From contig JAEEPS010000009.1 of assembly GCA_016284875.1 (NCBI GenBank), positions 1 to 64,000 of the forward strand: 64,000 nucleotides of DNA, read 5' to 3'. A program made the translations under genes and the position numbers. This DNA comes from Salinivirgaceae bacterium. Lineage in GTDB: Bacteria; Bacteroidota; Bacteroidia; Bacteroidales; SZUA-534. Below, piece by piece: positions 7,857 through 17,648 of the stretch. Each line of letters begins with the position of its first letter. Within the stretch, counting starts at the first letter, position 1. Below the pieces are notes generated by a model. That model had not been told where the DNA came from, ran no database searches, and was given only the letters and a program-made list of their open reading frames with translations.

Positions 7857-7868
7857 CAATCGATAAGC

Positions 7869-9935
7869 CTATTTTGCCGCTTCTTCAGTCAGTACACGCT
7901 TGATTATCTTTGCACCTTCGCTGTAGTAGCCTCCATATTTCTTTATAATCTGTCCTTTCTTATTGATAAACGCACCTTGGGGGTACCCTTGTGAGAATCC
8001 TAATTTCCTATACACCATAAAAAATGTATCGATGCTGAGCCGATAATTTGTGTTGCCATATTTCTCGCATTGCTTTTTGTACACTTCTTCTCTTGTGTCT
8101 CTGTCGTTACAAATGTTAACGAAGGCAATTTTGTCCATAGGCAGTTCTTTTTCAATCTGTTTCATTTCGTCGATAAGTTTGTGGCAAGGGGCGCAGGTTT
8201 CGCTCCAGAAGTTAAGGAGAAGCACCTTCCCTTCGAAATCCTTAATCAGTTCAACGAAAACAGAATCGATTAATGATTCATTTTCTGAGTGATTCCAATA
8301 TGAAGCGGTATCGTTTAGGCTGTACATTCCGTTGTTGATGTTTTCGGCGAATTGAGCAATCGCAGGGTCCGACATTGTGCGCAACAGGGCAATAATGGTG
8401 TCGCTAACGTGCTCATACTCATTACACCAATGGTCTTGTTTGATTAAACGACTTACATGTTGCATCTCGGCAAAAATCGGGTTGGTGATACCGAATTTCT
8501 CTTTAGCAATTTCCTGCGTCTTTTTCTCTCTTGTTGTCAGGCGCAACTCAACTGCCAGCGGCTCACCTTCCTTGCTCACCACTTCATATTTTGGCTCAAT
8601 ATCTGAGTTACTGAGACCAACGGCCAAATTGCGGGCTACGTTGAGTAAGCAAAATGTGGAACTGTGATTGTAAAGGTCGTTGTTGTTATTGATTGCCAGT
8701 TCTTTTAGTGCGTTGTAATAATTGTCGTCGGCCTTGAATGGGTTACCGTTCGAATCCTTGCTGCCAATGTAATGATAGTAGTAATACAGAAGTTGAATGG
8801 CGTTTTGGCGCAGCATAACATCGTACATCTCTCTGATTCTGCGGTTGATGGTTCGGTTGTTGACTTCCGACTGGCGCATTCCCACCGAGTTCACTTCGTT
8901 TTGCTTTTCGCGATACATATCCATTACAAAATCGGTGTACTGACTGAGATTCATACCACGCATCTTGTTCTGATACACGCGTTTATCCAACCCAAACGTA
9001 TTGAAATCACCGATTATCCAGAAGTCGTAATTGTTGATTTCGGCATCGGCACCGCTGAAGTACGAAGCCTTCCTAAATGCGGTTTCTCCATTTGTGGGAT
9101 AGTTGTCGATTGCCGCTTTCAAATCGACGGCCATATCAACCGTGTCGTTGCAGACAATGTGGATATTGCCGCAACTGACATCCCCGATATTTATATTCGC
9201 GTATTGGTGTTTTTGGGTGACTGGAATTTTGAGCAGGAACGTGCCATCGTTGTTAATTGGCGCATATCGTTGTTGAGCGCTTTGCATAGCACCTCTTGAG
9301 AGACAATAAACGTAGTTTGCCCCTTTGTCAAACACTTGCGGGTGGTAACCGTAGATTTTTCCCCTGACGTATGCGAAGCCGTTCATCAGGCACTGGTTGT
9401 CGAGTCCTGAGGCGTCGTTGCTGACTGTTCGGGCTTGACTAACAATGCTGTCTGGCACTTCGGTTTCTGCCTTTATTTTTGCCGCCACTTCATCGTTGAG
9501 CGCAATGTCCCAGATTTTGAAGCATCGATAATCTTCGCCTTCAATAAAATCGATGGTCTGCACGGTGCTGTCAACATCGTTGAAGTTGAGAATGAAACTG
9601 GTTGATTTTTCGCCTTTCCGCGGCGAGATATAATCTTTGGCATAGAGGTCGATGCTGTCTGCCGACAAGATTTTCATCTGCTGTCCGTTGGCTAAAATGT
9701 ACGAATCGGGTGAGATTTTGAACGATCCTGTAAATGACATATAAAGCCTTGTCAGCGTGTCTGTTATCTCAATTTTGTCGATTTTAAGCCTTGGAGTTGC
9801 GCCAGATTTCGCGCCAAATACAGGGTTTTCAATCACGCGGTTGTGCGGTGGGTAGGAGGGTTCATCGTTTTTTGTGGTATTGTTTGTGCAGGCGCAGAGC
9901 GCGGCAATGACAATGATGGGAATAATGTGTTTCAT
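7869..9935 (-). CDS. TlpA-like thioredoxin-fold lipoprotein
   Basis: From the ATG at 9935 the protein has 688 residues and a lipoprotein signal ending at AALCAC (Cys16). A longer frame upstream to 10004 would bury this signal and is rejected. The large N-terminal part has no domain I can name. The C-terminal 150 residues are a TlpA/AhpC-type thioredoxin domain with the redox motif CAPC in NFWSETCAPCHKLID and the cis-Pro region SQGYPQGAF. Such proteins in Bacteroidota work as envelope thiol-disulfide oxidoreductases. The substrate is unknown. A good promoter lies at 9974-10005. Confidence 0.8.
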   Translation of the reverse strand: MKHIIPIIVIAALCACTNNTTKNDEPSYPPHNRVIENPVFGAKSGATPRLKIDKIEITDTLTRLYMSFTGSFKISPDSYILANGQQMKILSADSIDLYAKDYISPRKGEKSTSFILNFNDVDSTVQTIDFIEGEDYRCFKIWDIALNDEVAAKIKAETEVPDSIVSQARTVSNDASGLDNQCLMNGFAYVRGKIYGYHPQVFDKGANYVYCLSRGAMQSAQQRYAPINNDGTFLLKIPVTQKHQYANINIGDVSCGNIHIVCNDTVDMAVDLKAAIDNYPTNGETAFRKASYFSGADAEINNYDFWIIGDFNTFGLDKRVYQNKMRGMNLSQYTDFVMDMYREKQNEVNSVGMRQSEVNNRTINRRIREMYDVMLRQNAIQLLYYYYHYIGSKDSNGNPFKADDNYYNALKELAINNNNDLYNHSSTFCLLNVARNLAVGLSNSDIEPKYEVVSKEGEPLAVELRLTTREKKTQEIAKEKFGITNPIFAEMQHVSRLIKQDHWCNEYEHVSDTIIALLRTMSDPAIAQFAENINNGMYSLNDTASYWNHSENESLIDSVFVELIKDFEGKVLLLNFWSETCAPCHKLIDEMKQIEKELPMDKIAFVNICNDRDTREEVYKKQCEKYGNTNYRLSIDTFFMVYRKLGFSQGYPQGAFINKKGQIIKKYGGYYSEGAKIIKRVLTEEAAK

Positions 9936-9973
9936 AATGTTAAGATTATAAGTTGTTTGCAACAATTGCTTCC

Positions 9974-10005
9974 CAAATATACCGATATGTTTTGAAATCA
10001 CCAAA
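9974..10005 (-). promoter_or_regulatory. Promoter of the TlpA-like lipoprotein gene
   Basis: On the minus strand, TATATTTG (9974-9981) is an exact TAnnTTTG -7 box and TTTG (10002-10005, within TTTTGG) is the -33 element, 20 bp apart. The box ends about 39 bp before the chosen start codon, which supports that start. Confidence 0.7.
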
Positions 10006-10030
10006 AGGCTAATTTCAAATCTTCAATCCT

Positions 10031-12151
10031 TTACTTCAGAAAATCATCGAAATACTGCAGAATCCGCTTGAAAAGGTGGACGCGGTTGTGGCCGATAACG
10101 TTGTGTTCGTGCTGCGGATAGATGGCGTAATCAACCAGCACATCCGCATCGACGGCGTTCTGTAGTAGCCGCAGACTGTTCTGCCATACAACCACGGGGT
10201 CAATGTCGCCGTGAATCACCAGCAGCCGCCCGCGCAGGTTGCCGATGCTGTCGGCCACGCAGTTGCGCGCGTAGCCGTCGGGGTTCTCCTGCGGTGTGTC
10301 CATATAGCGCTCGCCGTACATCACCTCGTAAAGGCTCCAGTCGCACACCGGGCCGCCTGCCACGCCTGCCTTGAACACGTCGTTGTGGGTGGTCATCATC
10401 GATATGGTCATAAATCCACCGAAACTCCAACCGTGAATTCCGATGCGCGCGGTATCGACGTATGGCAAACTGCGTAAGTAATTGATACCCACCATTTGGT
10501 CCTCCATTTCGCAAGTGCCAAGTTGGCGGTGGATGCAGTGCTCGTACTCAACGCCACGGCTTTCGGTGCCGCGGTTGTCCATTGTGAAGACAATGTAGCC
10601 CTGCTGCGCGAAGTACAATTTCCACGTCGATGCGCCGTAGAGCCAACTGGCGTCAACGAGTTGCGAGTGCGGGCCGCCGTACATATAATCGATTACAGGA
10701 TAGGTCTTTGTGGAGTCGAAATCGGCCGGCAAGATGAGCCTTCCGCAGAGGTCGAACCGCCCGTCTGCACTCTTCAGATAGACGGTTTTGATTATCGGCA
10801 GCGTGTAGCCCTCGTAGGTGTTGCGGACGTTTTTCAAGGTGTCGATGACCTTGCCGTCGGCAGCGTTGCGCAGAGTGCTCAAAATGGCGTAGTCGGGTGC
10901 CGAAAAATCGTCGACAAAACGGCCGCACGCCTTGCTGAACCGTGCCGTGTGGACGCCGTAGCCGCTGCTCAAACGCGTCATTTTTCCATTCAGGTTCACC
11001 TTGTAGATGTCGCGCGTCAGGTAGCCCTGCTCGTTGGCCTGGAAAAATATTTCTCCGCTTTCGCGATTGCAGCCGTAGAGGGCGGTCACGCACCAGTTGC
11101 CGCGAGTCAGTTGTTGGGTTTTCAATGTCTTGATGTCGAAAAGATAGAGGTGCTTGAAACCGTCGCGTTCGCTCACCCACACAAACTGATTGTTGCTCAC
11201 AAACAGTGGCGCAATACACGGCTCAACCCATTCGGGGCTGGTCTCCTCAAAAAGCGTCTTGACAAGCGAGCCGTCAGCGGCGCTGTACTGATTGAGCCAT
11301 AGGTGGTTCTGCTCGCGGTTGATTTCGGCAACAAACAAGAATTGGTCGTCGGGCGACCACGCAATGTTGGTGAAATAGCGGTTCACGGGCGATGCCGTTT
11401 TCAGATAGACAGTATCTTGATTATCAACGTTGTAAATACCGATTCTCACCTCGTGGCTCGTCTCGCCGGCCATTGGGTAGCGGATAGGTTTGACGGCGGC
11501 CTCGCGTGCTGTTATGTCCACAATCGGATACTCGCCAACCATACTCTCGTCCATACGATAGAAAGCTAATAACCGTCCGCTTTCCGACCAGAACGTGCCT
11601 TTTTCAATGCCAAACTCGTCACGGTGCACCGATTGTCCAAAAACGATGCCGTCCGTTGTCTGCTCGTTAACTTTGTGATTACCAGAGGCCCCGTCTACGA
11701 ATAAGTCGGGTTTCACGCTTACGGCCGCATGGCGGAAATCGGGCGCAAGGTCAATATCGCCTTCGTCACTGATTTGTGTTATCGAGTCGGTTATTGTGTT
11801 GTTTTTCAGGTTGATACCATAAGCGGCTGCGGCTTTTGCCGAATATACCCAGACACTTTCGGAGTTTTGCCAGTCAAGCACATAACTCATTGGCTGTTTC
11901 TTGTTGTTAGTCAGGATTTTATTAACTTTCTGTCGTGGTATAACGTCATTGCCGATGTGGAATCCTTCATTGTCGTTAAAAACAAAAACATCGCTGTTGC
12001 TCACGAATTGTCCTCGAACGGGGTAGTTGTAGTGTTCGTAAAATTCAGTTCCGCCCGGAACGGTATTTTTCAGAGTAAGAGGCTTTTGCGCCCATGCTGT
12101 TGCCGCCGTCAGCAACAATGCGGCTATGCTTGCGGTTTTAATTTTGCTCAT
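10031..12151 (-). CDS. Dipeptidyl peptidase IV-type serine peptidase (family S9)
   Basis: The 706-residue protein has a signal peptide (cleavage after about residue 21, ATAWAQ), an N-terminal beta-propeller and a C-terminal alpha/beta hydrolase. The catalytic triad fits Ser576 in GWSFGGFM, Asp651 in HGDIDPVV and His683 in PQHEHN. Family S9B enzymes remove X-Pro dipeptides in the periplasm or at the surface and help peptide-fermenting Bacteroidota to use proteins. Length agrees with the DPP4 type. It is transcribed alone or read into from its own promoter at 12168-12200. The next gene downstream starts 96 bp away with its own promoter. Confidence 0.9.
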   Translation of the reverse strand: MSKIKTASIAALLLTAATAWAQKPLTLKNTVPGGTEFYEHYNYPVRGQFVSNSDVFVFNDNEGFHIGNDVIPRQKVNKILTNNKKQPMSYVLDWQNSESVWVYSAKAAAAYGINLKNNTITDSITQISDEGDIDLAPDFRHAAVSVKPDLFVDGASGNHKVNEQTTDGIVFGQSVHRDEFGIEKGTFWSESGRLLAFYRMDESMVGEYPIVDITAREAAVKPIRYPMAGETSHEVRIGIYNVDNQDTVYLKTASPVNRYFTNIAWSPDDQFLFVAEINREQNHLWLNQYSAADGSLVKTLFEETSPEWVEPCIAPLFVSNNQFVWVSERDGFKHLYLFDIKTLKTQQLTRGNWCVTALYGCNRESGEIFFQANEQGYLTRDIYKVNLNGKMTRLSSGYGVHTARFSKACGRFVDDFSAPDYAILSTLRNAADGKVIDTLKNVRNTYEGYTLPIIKTVYLKSADGRFDLCGRLILPADFDSTKTYPVIDYMYGGPHSQLVDASWLYGASTWKLYFAQQGYIVFTMDNRGTESRGVEYEHCIHRQLGTCEMEDQMVGINYLRSLPYVDTARIGIHGWSFGGFMTISMMTTHNDVFKAGVAGGPVCDWSLYEVMYGERYMDTPQENPDGYARNCVADSIGNLRGRLLVIHGDIDPVVVWQNSLRLLQNAVDADVLVDYAIYPQHEHNVIGHNRVHLFKRILQYFDDFLK

Positions 12152-12167
12152 TGCAGTCAGTTTTCGG

Positions 12168-12200
12168 CAAATGTAAGTTGAATTTTGTTGAATTGGAAAA
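12168..12200 (-). promoter_or_regulatory. Promoter of the DPP-IV-type gene
   Basis: On the minus strand TACATTTG (12168-12175) is an exact -7 box, and CATTTTCC around 12195-12202 is the -33 region, 19 bp upstream. The CATTTTC motif recurs in the promoters at 4488 and 5400, which suggests the local form of the -33 element in this genome. Confidence 0.6.
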
Positions 12201-12355
12201 TGAGCGGTGCTACAGCGTATGCTGTTATTTAATTCTTTAAATGTTTGTGAATCAATGATGTTTGCTTGGCGTGTGTATTAAAAATTAATATTCTTTGCAT
12301 AAGAATGCGTTTTGTATTGAAAAAATGCCGAAATTGAGTAGATTAATTTTACAAA

Positions 12356-14581
12356 ATGTTGTCTGTCCTAAAGTCGGCTAAAATCTTGGTAATGTTGGCA
12401 TTCCTATCATTGCCGGTTTCGCTTTTTGCCCAAAATCCTGACAGTTTGCTTCAAGTGGCGCGCGGATTGCCCGATGGTACTGACAAACTTAGTTTGATTA
12501 ATCAGGTATGTCGTGTGCACGTCAACGTAGATACTGTTGAGAAATATGCACAATATCAAAAGCAACTCGCGCATAAACTTCAACTTATTGATTATGAGGC
12601 GTTGGCCTACGATCATCTAAGTTGGGCAAGCCACTGCAAACTTGATTTTGTTGAGGCCATGAACCACCGAATGGCGGCTATTCAGATTTGGGATTCGTTG
12701 GGGCGGGAGCGTGATTTGGCGTTTTCTTATATGAACTATGCCACAACTCTCATGTCTATAAAGAGTTATATTCTTGCCGATGAATATTACCAAAAGAGTT
12801 ATGAACTTTTTTCTCGTCTTTCCGATTCGGCTTTGATGGGGCGTGTCTATCAGTATATGGGCATTCTGAACATCGGAAACATGGCTTACGACAATGCATC
12901 CGAGTATTATAGGCGTGCTCTCGAAATTGATGAGAAAATAGGAAATCGTCGAGGTGTGGCTTACGATTATTCGGGGTTGGGGCATGTGGCATTGGAACAA
13001 TTCCATCATCACCATAACGATACTAATATCAATATTTTGCGAGAATCGAAATGGCTGATGATTCAATCGTTTCGGTTGGCCGATAGTATCAATGACATTA
13101 GCGGACAGCTTTATTCGCTGCCCAAACTGAGCGAGATTTACAATTGCGAGTCAAAACTCGATGTCAGAAACAGCAGCCGATTGCTCGATTCAAGCCTTTA
13201 TTACTATCAGTTAGGCATTAAGATCAGCGAAGACTATGGCTACGATTTTGCCTACATAGATTTACAAATCGGATATATCAACTATCTGATGATCAAAAAG
13301 AAGTATGCGAAAGCGGGCGATGTGATAAAGCAAACAATTGACAAAATAACGTCTGTACCGGATGGGGAATCGAACTTGCCGATGCTTTATCAGGTGTTGA
13401 TTGACTATAATAAGGCAATTGGCAACTATGCAGAAGCCTTTAAATATGCTGACTATAAATACAATGATTTGTTAACTGAGAATTCCAAAAACAATCAGTA
13501 TAAACTTACTCAGACAAAGTTCGTTACGGAATATGCGGCAAAAATCAAGAAGCGAGAGATGGCCGAGCGCGAGCGTGAACTGACGCACCAAATCAAGGAG
13601 GCATCGCAGAGGCGAATAATAGTGACTTTTATAGTGGCATTTATGCTTGTGTCAGTGATGGCCATGCTGTTTCTTGGCAGCACAATCAAACGTAAACGAA
13701 TGAATGCGGTTCTCGACGCTAAGAATCAGCAACTTGCGACTGCACAACAAAACCTGCTTAAGCAGAACATCATGATTAACCAGGTGAATCGGAAAATAAC
13801 ATCAAGTATACGCTATGCACGTCATATTCAAGATGTTGCGATGCCTTCTTCTGATGTGATGAACTCAATTTTCAGCGACAGTATGGTTATTTTCCGCCCA
13901 CGCGATATTGTGAGCGGCGATTTTTATTGGGCCACACAGATTGGCCGTTATAAGGCTCTGGCAGTGGCAGATTGCACTGGTCATGGTGTCCCGGGTGCGC
14001 TGCTCAGCATTTTAGGAATTTCAATGCTCAACGACCTTGTGGCAATGACCAACATGCATTCTCCCGAAATAACGGCAGCCAAACTGCTCAACGAGATGCG
14101 GACAAAAGTGCGCCGATCGCTGCGTCAGAAGTCTGATGATTATACCAATCAAGATGGTATGGATATAGCCATCTGCATCTACGATACGCAACTTTCATGT
14201 CTGCAGTATGCAGGTGCATTCCGTCCGTTGTTGTTGTTGCGCAAGGGTGAACTTATTCAGTATGAGGCTGATAGGATGCCGATTGGAGCGTATTTGCAAC
14301 TTAACAAACCTTTCACCAATAATATAATCGACATTGAGCCTGGCGACACAATATATTTATATACCGATGGAATAACCGATCAGTTCGACGCAAGCGAAAA
14401 TCCAACAAAATTCAATGCTCCGCGTCTGCGCAATATGATTTTAGCAAATCAACATCAGCCATTAAGTCAGCAGAGAATAATTTTTGAGCGCACTTTCGAT
14501 GAATGGCGCACTTCAAAAGAAACAGGGGAGATGGTTCATCAGACTGACGATATGCTGTTTGTAGGGGTGCGGTTTAGTTGA
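12356..14581 (+). CDS. TPR-containing membrane-bound SpoIIE-type PP2C phosphatase
   Basis: This 741-residue protein has a signal peptide (residues 1-26, ending SLFAQ), a periplasmic array of TPR repeats (about 60-400), one membrane helix (about 420-440), a coiled-coil linker (about 445-490) and a cytoplasmic SpoIIE/PP2C domain (about 505-741). The phosphatase shows FRPRDIVSGDFYW, VADCTGHGVPGALLS, DGITDQFD and DDMLFVGVRF, which hold the metal-binding Asp residues. Such proteins are thought to sense an envelope signal and dephosphorylate an anti-sigma antagonist. No anti-sigma or antagonist gene is adjacent. It converges on the gene at 14594 with a 12-bp gap. Confidence 0.85.
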   Translation: MLSVLKSAKILVMLAFLSLPVSLFAQNPDSLLQVARGLPDGTDKLSLINQVCRVHVNVDTVEKYAQYQKQLAHKLQLIDYEALAYDHLSWASHCKLDFVEAMNHRMAAIQIWDSLGRERDLAFSYMNYATTLMSIKSYILADEYYQKSYELFSRLSDSALMGRVYQYMGILNIGNMAYDNASEYYRRALEIDEKIGNRRGVAYDYSGLGHVALEQFHHHHNDTNINILRESKWLMIQSFRLADSINDISGQLYSLPKLSEIYNCESKLDVRNSSRLLDSSLYYYQLGIKISEDYGYDFAYIDLQIGYINYLMIKKKYAKAGDVIKQTIDKITSVPDGESNLPMLYQVLIDYNKAIGNYAEAFKYADYKYNDLLTENSKNNQYKLTQTKFVTEYAAKIKKREMAERERELTHQIKEASQRRIIVTFIVAFMLVSVMAMLFLGSTIKRKRMNAVLDAKNQQLATAQQNLLKQNIMINQVNRKITSSIRYARHIQDVAMPSSDVMNSIFSDSMVIFRPRDIVSGDFYWATQIGRYKALAVADCTGHGVPGALLSILGISMLNDLVAMTNMHSPEITAAKLLNEMRTKVRRSLRQKSDDYTNQDGMDIAICIYDTQLSCLQYAGAFRPLLLLRKGELIQYEADRMPIGAYLQLNKPFTNNIIDIEPGDTIYLYTDGITDQFDASENPTKFNAPRLRNMILANQHQPLSQQRIIFERTFDEWRTSKETGEMVHQTDDMLFVGVRFS

Positions 14582-14593
14582 TGTGTAGGTAGG

Positions 14594-16558
14594 TTACCTC
14601 AATCCTTTCTTAAAATTGAATGTCGTTGTTCCCGGGATGCCTTCTGATTGGGCAAGCAGTTTCAGCAAGTGGGAAAGACGGTTGTTGTCGGCAGATTCGA
14701 AACTTAAATCGATTAGGAAACGATTGAAATTTTTACCGCGTAATTTATTGGCATACTGCGTGATGCAGACAGGTTGTTCGGGTGTTATCACAGTCAGACC
14801 GTTCACGCGATGGCGCAGGTAGCGATTTTTGCGCTCGTCGGTGAACTGATTTTTAGGCAGTTTCACTGGTTGCCTTGAAGTGAACAATCGCGGACGGAAA
14901 TAAACCGGAACCACAATGTTGCGGCACGCGCCAGTGAGCAGATTCTCGTATTCGTTTTCGATAGGACTGATGATCCATTCCGCACCTTGCTGCATGAGCC
15001 ACGCGGCAGCAGCGTCGTTGTAGGCATAAACCAATTCGTTGGTGGCGAACCGGCTTTGTGGTGGCAGCATTTCTGTTTGCGACAAGTGGCTTAAAACGAA
15101 TCTGTTAAAGCCTTTTTTTGCAAAATCGGCGCAAAATTGGCGCACCAGTTCTATTTTCTTTTCGCTCACAAACGGCGGCAGTTCAATCCATAATTTTTGC
15201 AGCAACCGCTTGTCTGAAATGTTGATATTCAGTAAGTTTTGCCAATCAAGCGTTGGAAGCGAAACAACCACAATGTCTGCTTTTTGTAGCGACGTGCAGT
15301 GCAGCCAGTCAAGGTTGTCGATGCGCACGATTGTTGCGGGTTTTGCATTGACGCTCAACTGCTTGCGTAACTTCTGGATTATTTCTTTTTTCAGTGCTTG
15401 TGGCATTCTCGGCGCGCGGAATGCTGTTGCAGACAACTCATTACCAAACTTTTGGCTGCGGTAGGCTGTCAGATATATGTCGGTACCAGGTGTGGCTGTT
15501 CCGCGGAAACCTTTGGCGGTACATTGCCCGTCGGCAACACGGAAATTGTCGAGCACAAAGGCGTTCTGGTCGGTGTCGGAATCGGTGCGCACACGCAGAC
15601 GGTTGCCTTTGGCCAACTCAATGTTGGTGGAGAAGATGATTGTACCATCATGACAATCAACGACTTTGCCAATCAAAAGGCCTGTATTCGGATTGTCGGC
15701 AATTGATTCGGCGATGCTGCGGCCCATGAACCACTGGGTTTTGGGGCGGCTTAAGTCATCAACTGAATCGATAATTTGTTCATTGTCAATTGCTTTACGG
15801 TAGGCTTGCGCTACAGTATAAACATACTCGCCCGATTTCAGCCGTCCTTCAACTTTCAGCGATGTTATGTCCATTTTTGCAAGGTCTTTAATCTTGTCAA
15901 TCAGTTGGTTATCCTTCATACTGAAGAACGTACGCTTTTGCCCGTTGCAGTTGTAAAAACGCCGGCAGGGTTGCGTGCAGAGTCCGCGGTTGGCACCAGC
16001 GCCGCCAAGGAAACTGCTGAATTGGCAAAGTCCTGATATAGAGTAGCATAGAGCGCCGTGCACAAACACTTCGGTTTCAATTTTGGTGCGTTGCTGAATC
16101 ATTTTCAACTCGTTGAAAGTGAGTTCGCGAGCAAGCACAACGCGTTTAAACCCAATGCGTTGACAATGGTTGGCCCCAACTGAGTTGTGATTGGCCATCT
16201 GCGTGCTTGCGTGTGCCACAAGTTTCGGAAAATATCGCCGCATCAGGCTGAAAACGCCCCAATCTTGAATTATGACGCCAGCGATGGATAGGGTTGAAAG
16301 AAATTGCAATGTGTCGAGCACATCGGCCAACTCGTTGTTTTTCACTACGATATTCAGCGTGATGTACACTTTTATGTGGTATTGGGTAGCCAATTTGCAG
16401 ATGGCCGCAAGTTGTGCTTCACTGAAATTTGCGGCACGTCCGCGAGCGTTGAAACCTTTGAGCCCCAAATAGATGGCATCGGCACCGCCTTCAATTGCAG
16501 CATAAAGGCTCTCGATGTTGCCAACGGGCAGCAGAAGTTCGGGTTTGGTGGCAGGCAT
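14594..16558 (-). CDS. U32 family peptidase/hydroxylation protein
   Basis: The 654-residue protein opens with the U32 pattern PELLLPVGNIESLYAAIEGG and contains the full U32 signature EVFVHGALCYSISGLC (about residues 165-180), with further Cys residues (GLCTQPCRR) that could hold an iron-sulfur cluster. Family members once called collagenases include RlhA and TrhP, which hydroxylate 23S rRNA and tRNA; RNA modification is therefore a likely role. The ATG at 16558 shares its A with the TGA of the RluD-type gene (TGATG), a sign of coupled translation. A GTG one codon upstream is less likely. Confidence 0.85.
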   Translation of the reverse strand: MPATKPELLLPVGNIESLYAAIEGGADAIYLGLKGFNARGRAANFSEAQLAAICKLATQYHIKVYITLNIVVKNNELADVLDTLQFLSTLSIAGVIIQDWGVFSLMRRYFPKLVAHASTQMANHNSVGANHCQRIGFKRVVLARELTFNELKMIQQRTKIETEVFVHGALCYSISGLCQFSSFLGGAGANRGLCTQPCRRFYNCNGQKRTFFSMKDNQLIDKIKDLAKMDITSLKVEGRLKSGEYVYTVAQAYRKAIDNEQIIDSVDDLSRPKTQWFMGRSIAESIADNPNTGLLIGKVVDCHDGTIIFSTNIELAKGNRLRVRTDSDTDQNAFVLDNFRVADGQCTAKGFRGTATPGTDIYLTAYRSQKFGNELSATAFRAPRMPQALKKEIIQKLRKQLSVNAKPATIVRIDNLDWLHCTSLQKADIVVVSLPTLDWQNLLNINISDKRLLQKLWIELPPFVSEKKIELVRQFCADFAKKGFNRFVLSHLSQTEMLPPQSRFATNELVYAYNDAAAAWLMQQGAEWIISPIENEYENLLTGACRNIVVPVYFRPRLFTSRQPVKLPKNQFTDERKNRYLRHRVNGLTVITPEQPVCITQYANKLRGKNFNRFLIDLSFESADNNRLSHLLKLLAQSEGIPGTTTFNFKKGLR

Positions 16559-17643
16559 CACTCGTTTCTTGCGTTTGTGTATGTCCGCCAGCGGTCAATC
16601 AGGGTGGCGAAGTTTTCGGGCAGTTCAGAATTGAACATCATCCGCTCGCCAGTTACCGGGTGGTCGAAGCCTAACTCCTTGGCGTGCAGCGCCTGACCTG
16701 GTAGCAGTGAGAAGCAATTCTCAATGAATTGGCTGTATTTGCTAAATGTGGTGCCACACCTAATCTCGCAGCCGCCGTATTCGGGGTCGTTGAAGAGCGG
16801 ATGTCCGATGAATTTCATGTGTATACGTATTTGGTGGGTACGCCCGGTTTCAAGTCGGCATTCGGCCAAAGTAGCGTAGCCAAAACGTTCTAGTACGCGG
16901 TAATGTGTTACAGCGTGTTTCCCGATTCCGCTTCCTTCAGGAAAAACATCCATTATCTGACGATTGCGCAGGTTGCGGGCAATTTTGCCGATAATAATTC
17001 CTTCATCATCGCGCAGGTCGCCCCACACCAATGCAACATAGCGTCGGTGCGATGTATGGTAGAAAAATTGTCGGGCAATGTGTTCCTTGGCTTGTTCAGT
17101 CTTAGCCACAACCAGCAGTCCTGATGTGTTTTTGTCGATTCGGTGGACAAGTCCCGGACGCGCATCGTTGCCGTTGAAAATTGGCAACTCGCTGTAGCGG
17201 TAAGCCAGAGCATTGATGAGCGTGCCGGTGTAATGTCCGTAACTCGGGTGCACAACCATTCCCGCAGGCTTATTCACAACAACAAGGCTATCATCTTCAT
17301 ACACAATGTCGAGCGGGATGTTTTCCGGCACAATTTGAATCTCTCGTGGCGGATAGGTTAGCATCACGCGAATTACATCGCCAGGCTTGACTCGGTAGTT
17401 CGATTTTACCGGTGCGTTGTTTGCAATAATGTATCCGGCATCAGCCGCCGCTTGGATTTTTGAGCGCGACGCATTTTCTATTTTCGATTGCAGAAACTTG
17501 TCGATGCGCAATAATCCTTGACCTTTATCAACATCAAACCGAAAATGCTCGTATAACCCATTGTTGTTGTCTTCCAGGAATTCGTTAGGGTTATCTGACT
17601 GTTCGGATTCGTCAAAAAAATCGTCAAAATTCTCGTCAATCAT
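16558..17643 (-). CDS. rluD: RluD-type pseudouridine synthase
   Basis: From the ATG at 17643 the protein has 361 residues. A longer open frame runs back into the upstream T9SS gene and is not likely to be used. An S4 RNA-binding domain (RIDKFLQSKIENASRSKIQ, about residues 43-90) is followed by the synthase domain with the catalytic Asp in HRIDKNTSGLLVVAK. The protein makes pseudouridine in 23S rRNA or a similar RNA. The acidic N-terminal extension (about 40 residues) is common in Bacteroidota homologues. It sits 5 bp after the T9SS cargo gene and overlaps the U32 gene by one base. Confidence 0.9.
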   Translation of the reverse strand: MIDENFDDFFDESEQSDNPNEFLEDNNNGLYEHFRFDVDKGQGLLRIDKFLQSKIENASRSKIQAAADAGYIIANNAPVKSNYRVKPGDVIRVMLTYPPREIQIVPENIPLDIVYEDDSLVVVNKPAGMVVHPSYGHYTGTLINALAYRYSELPIFNGNDARPGLVHRIDKNTSGLLVVAKTEQAKEHIARQFFYHTSHRRYVALVWGDLRDDEGIIIGKIARNLRNRQIMDVFPEGSGIGKHAVTHYRVLERFGYATLAECRLETGRTHQIRIHMKFIGHPLFNDPEYGGCEIRCGTTFSKYSQFIENCFSLLPGQALHAKELGFDHPVTGERMMFNSELPENFATLIDRWRTYTNARNE

Positions 17644-17648
17644 TTCTG

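Noticed and set aside
10496..11302. 268-codon plus-strand frame inside the DPP-IV-type gene
   Set aside because: Opposite to a gene with an intact catalytic triad; no supporting motif.
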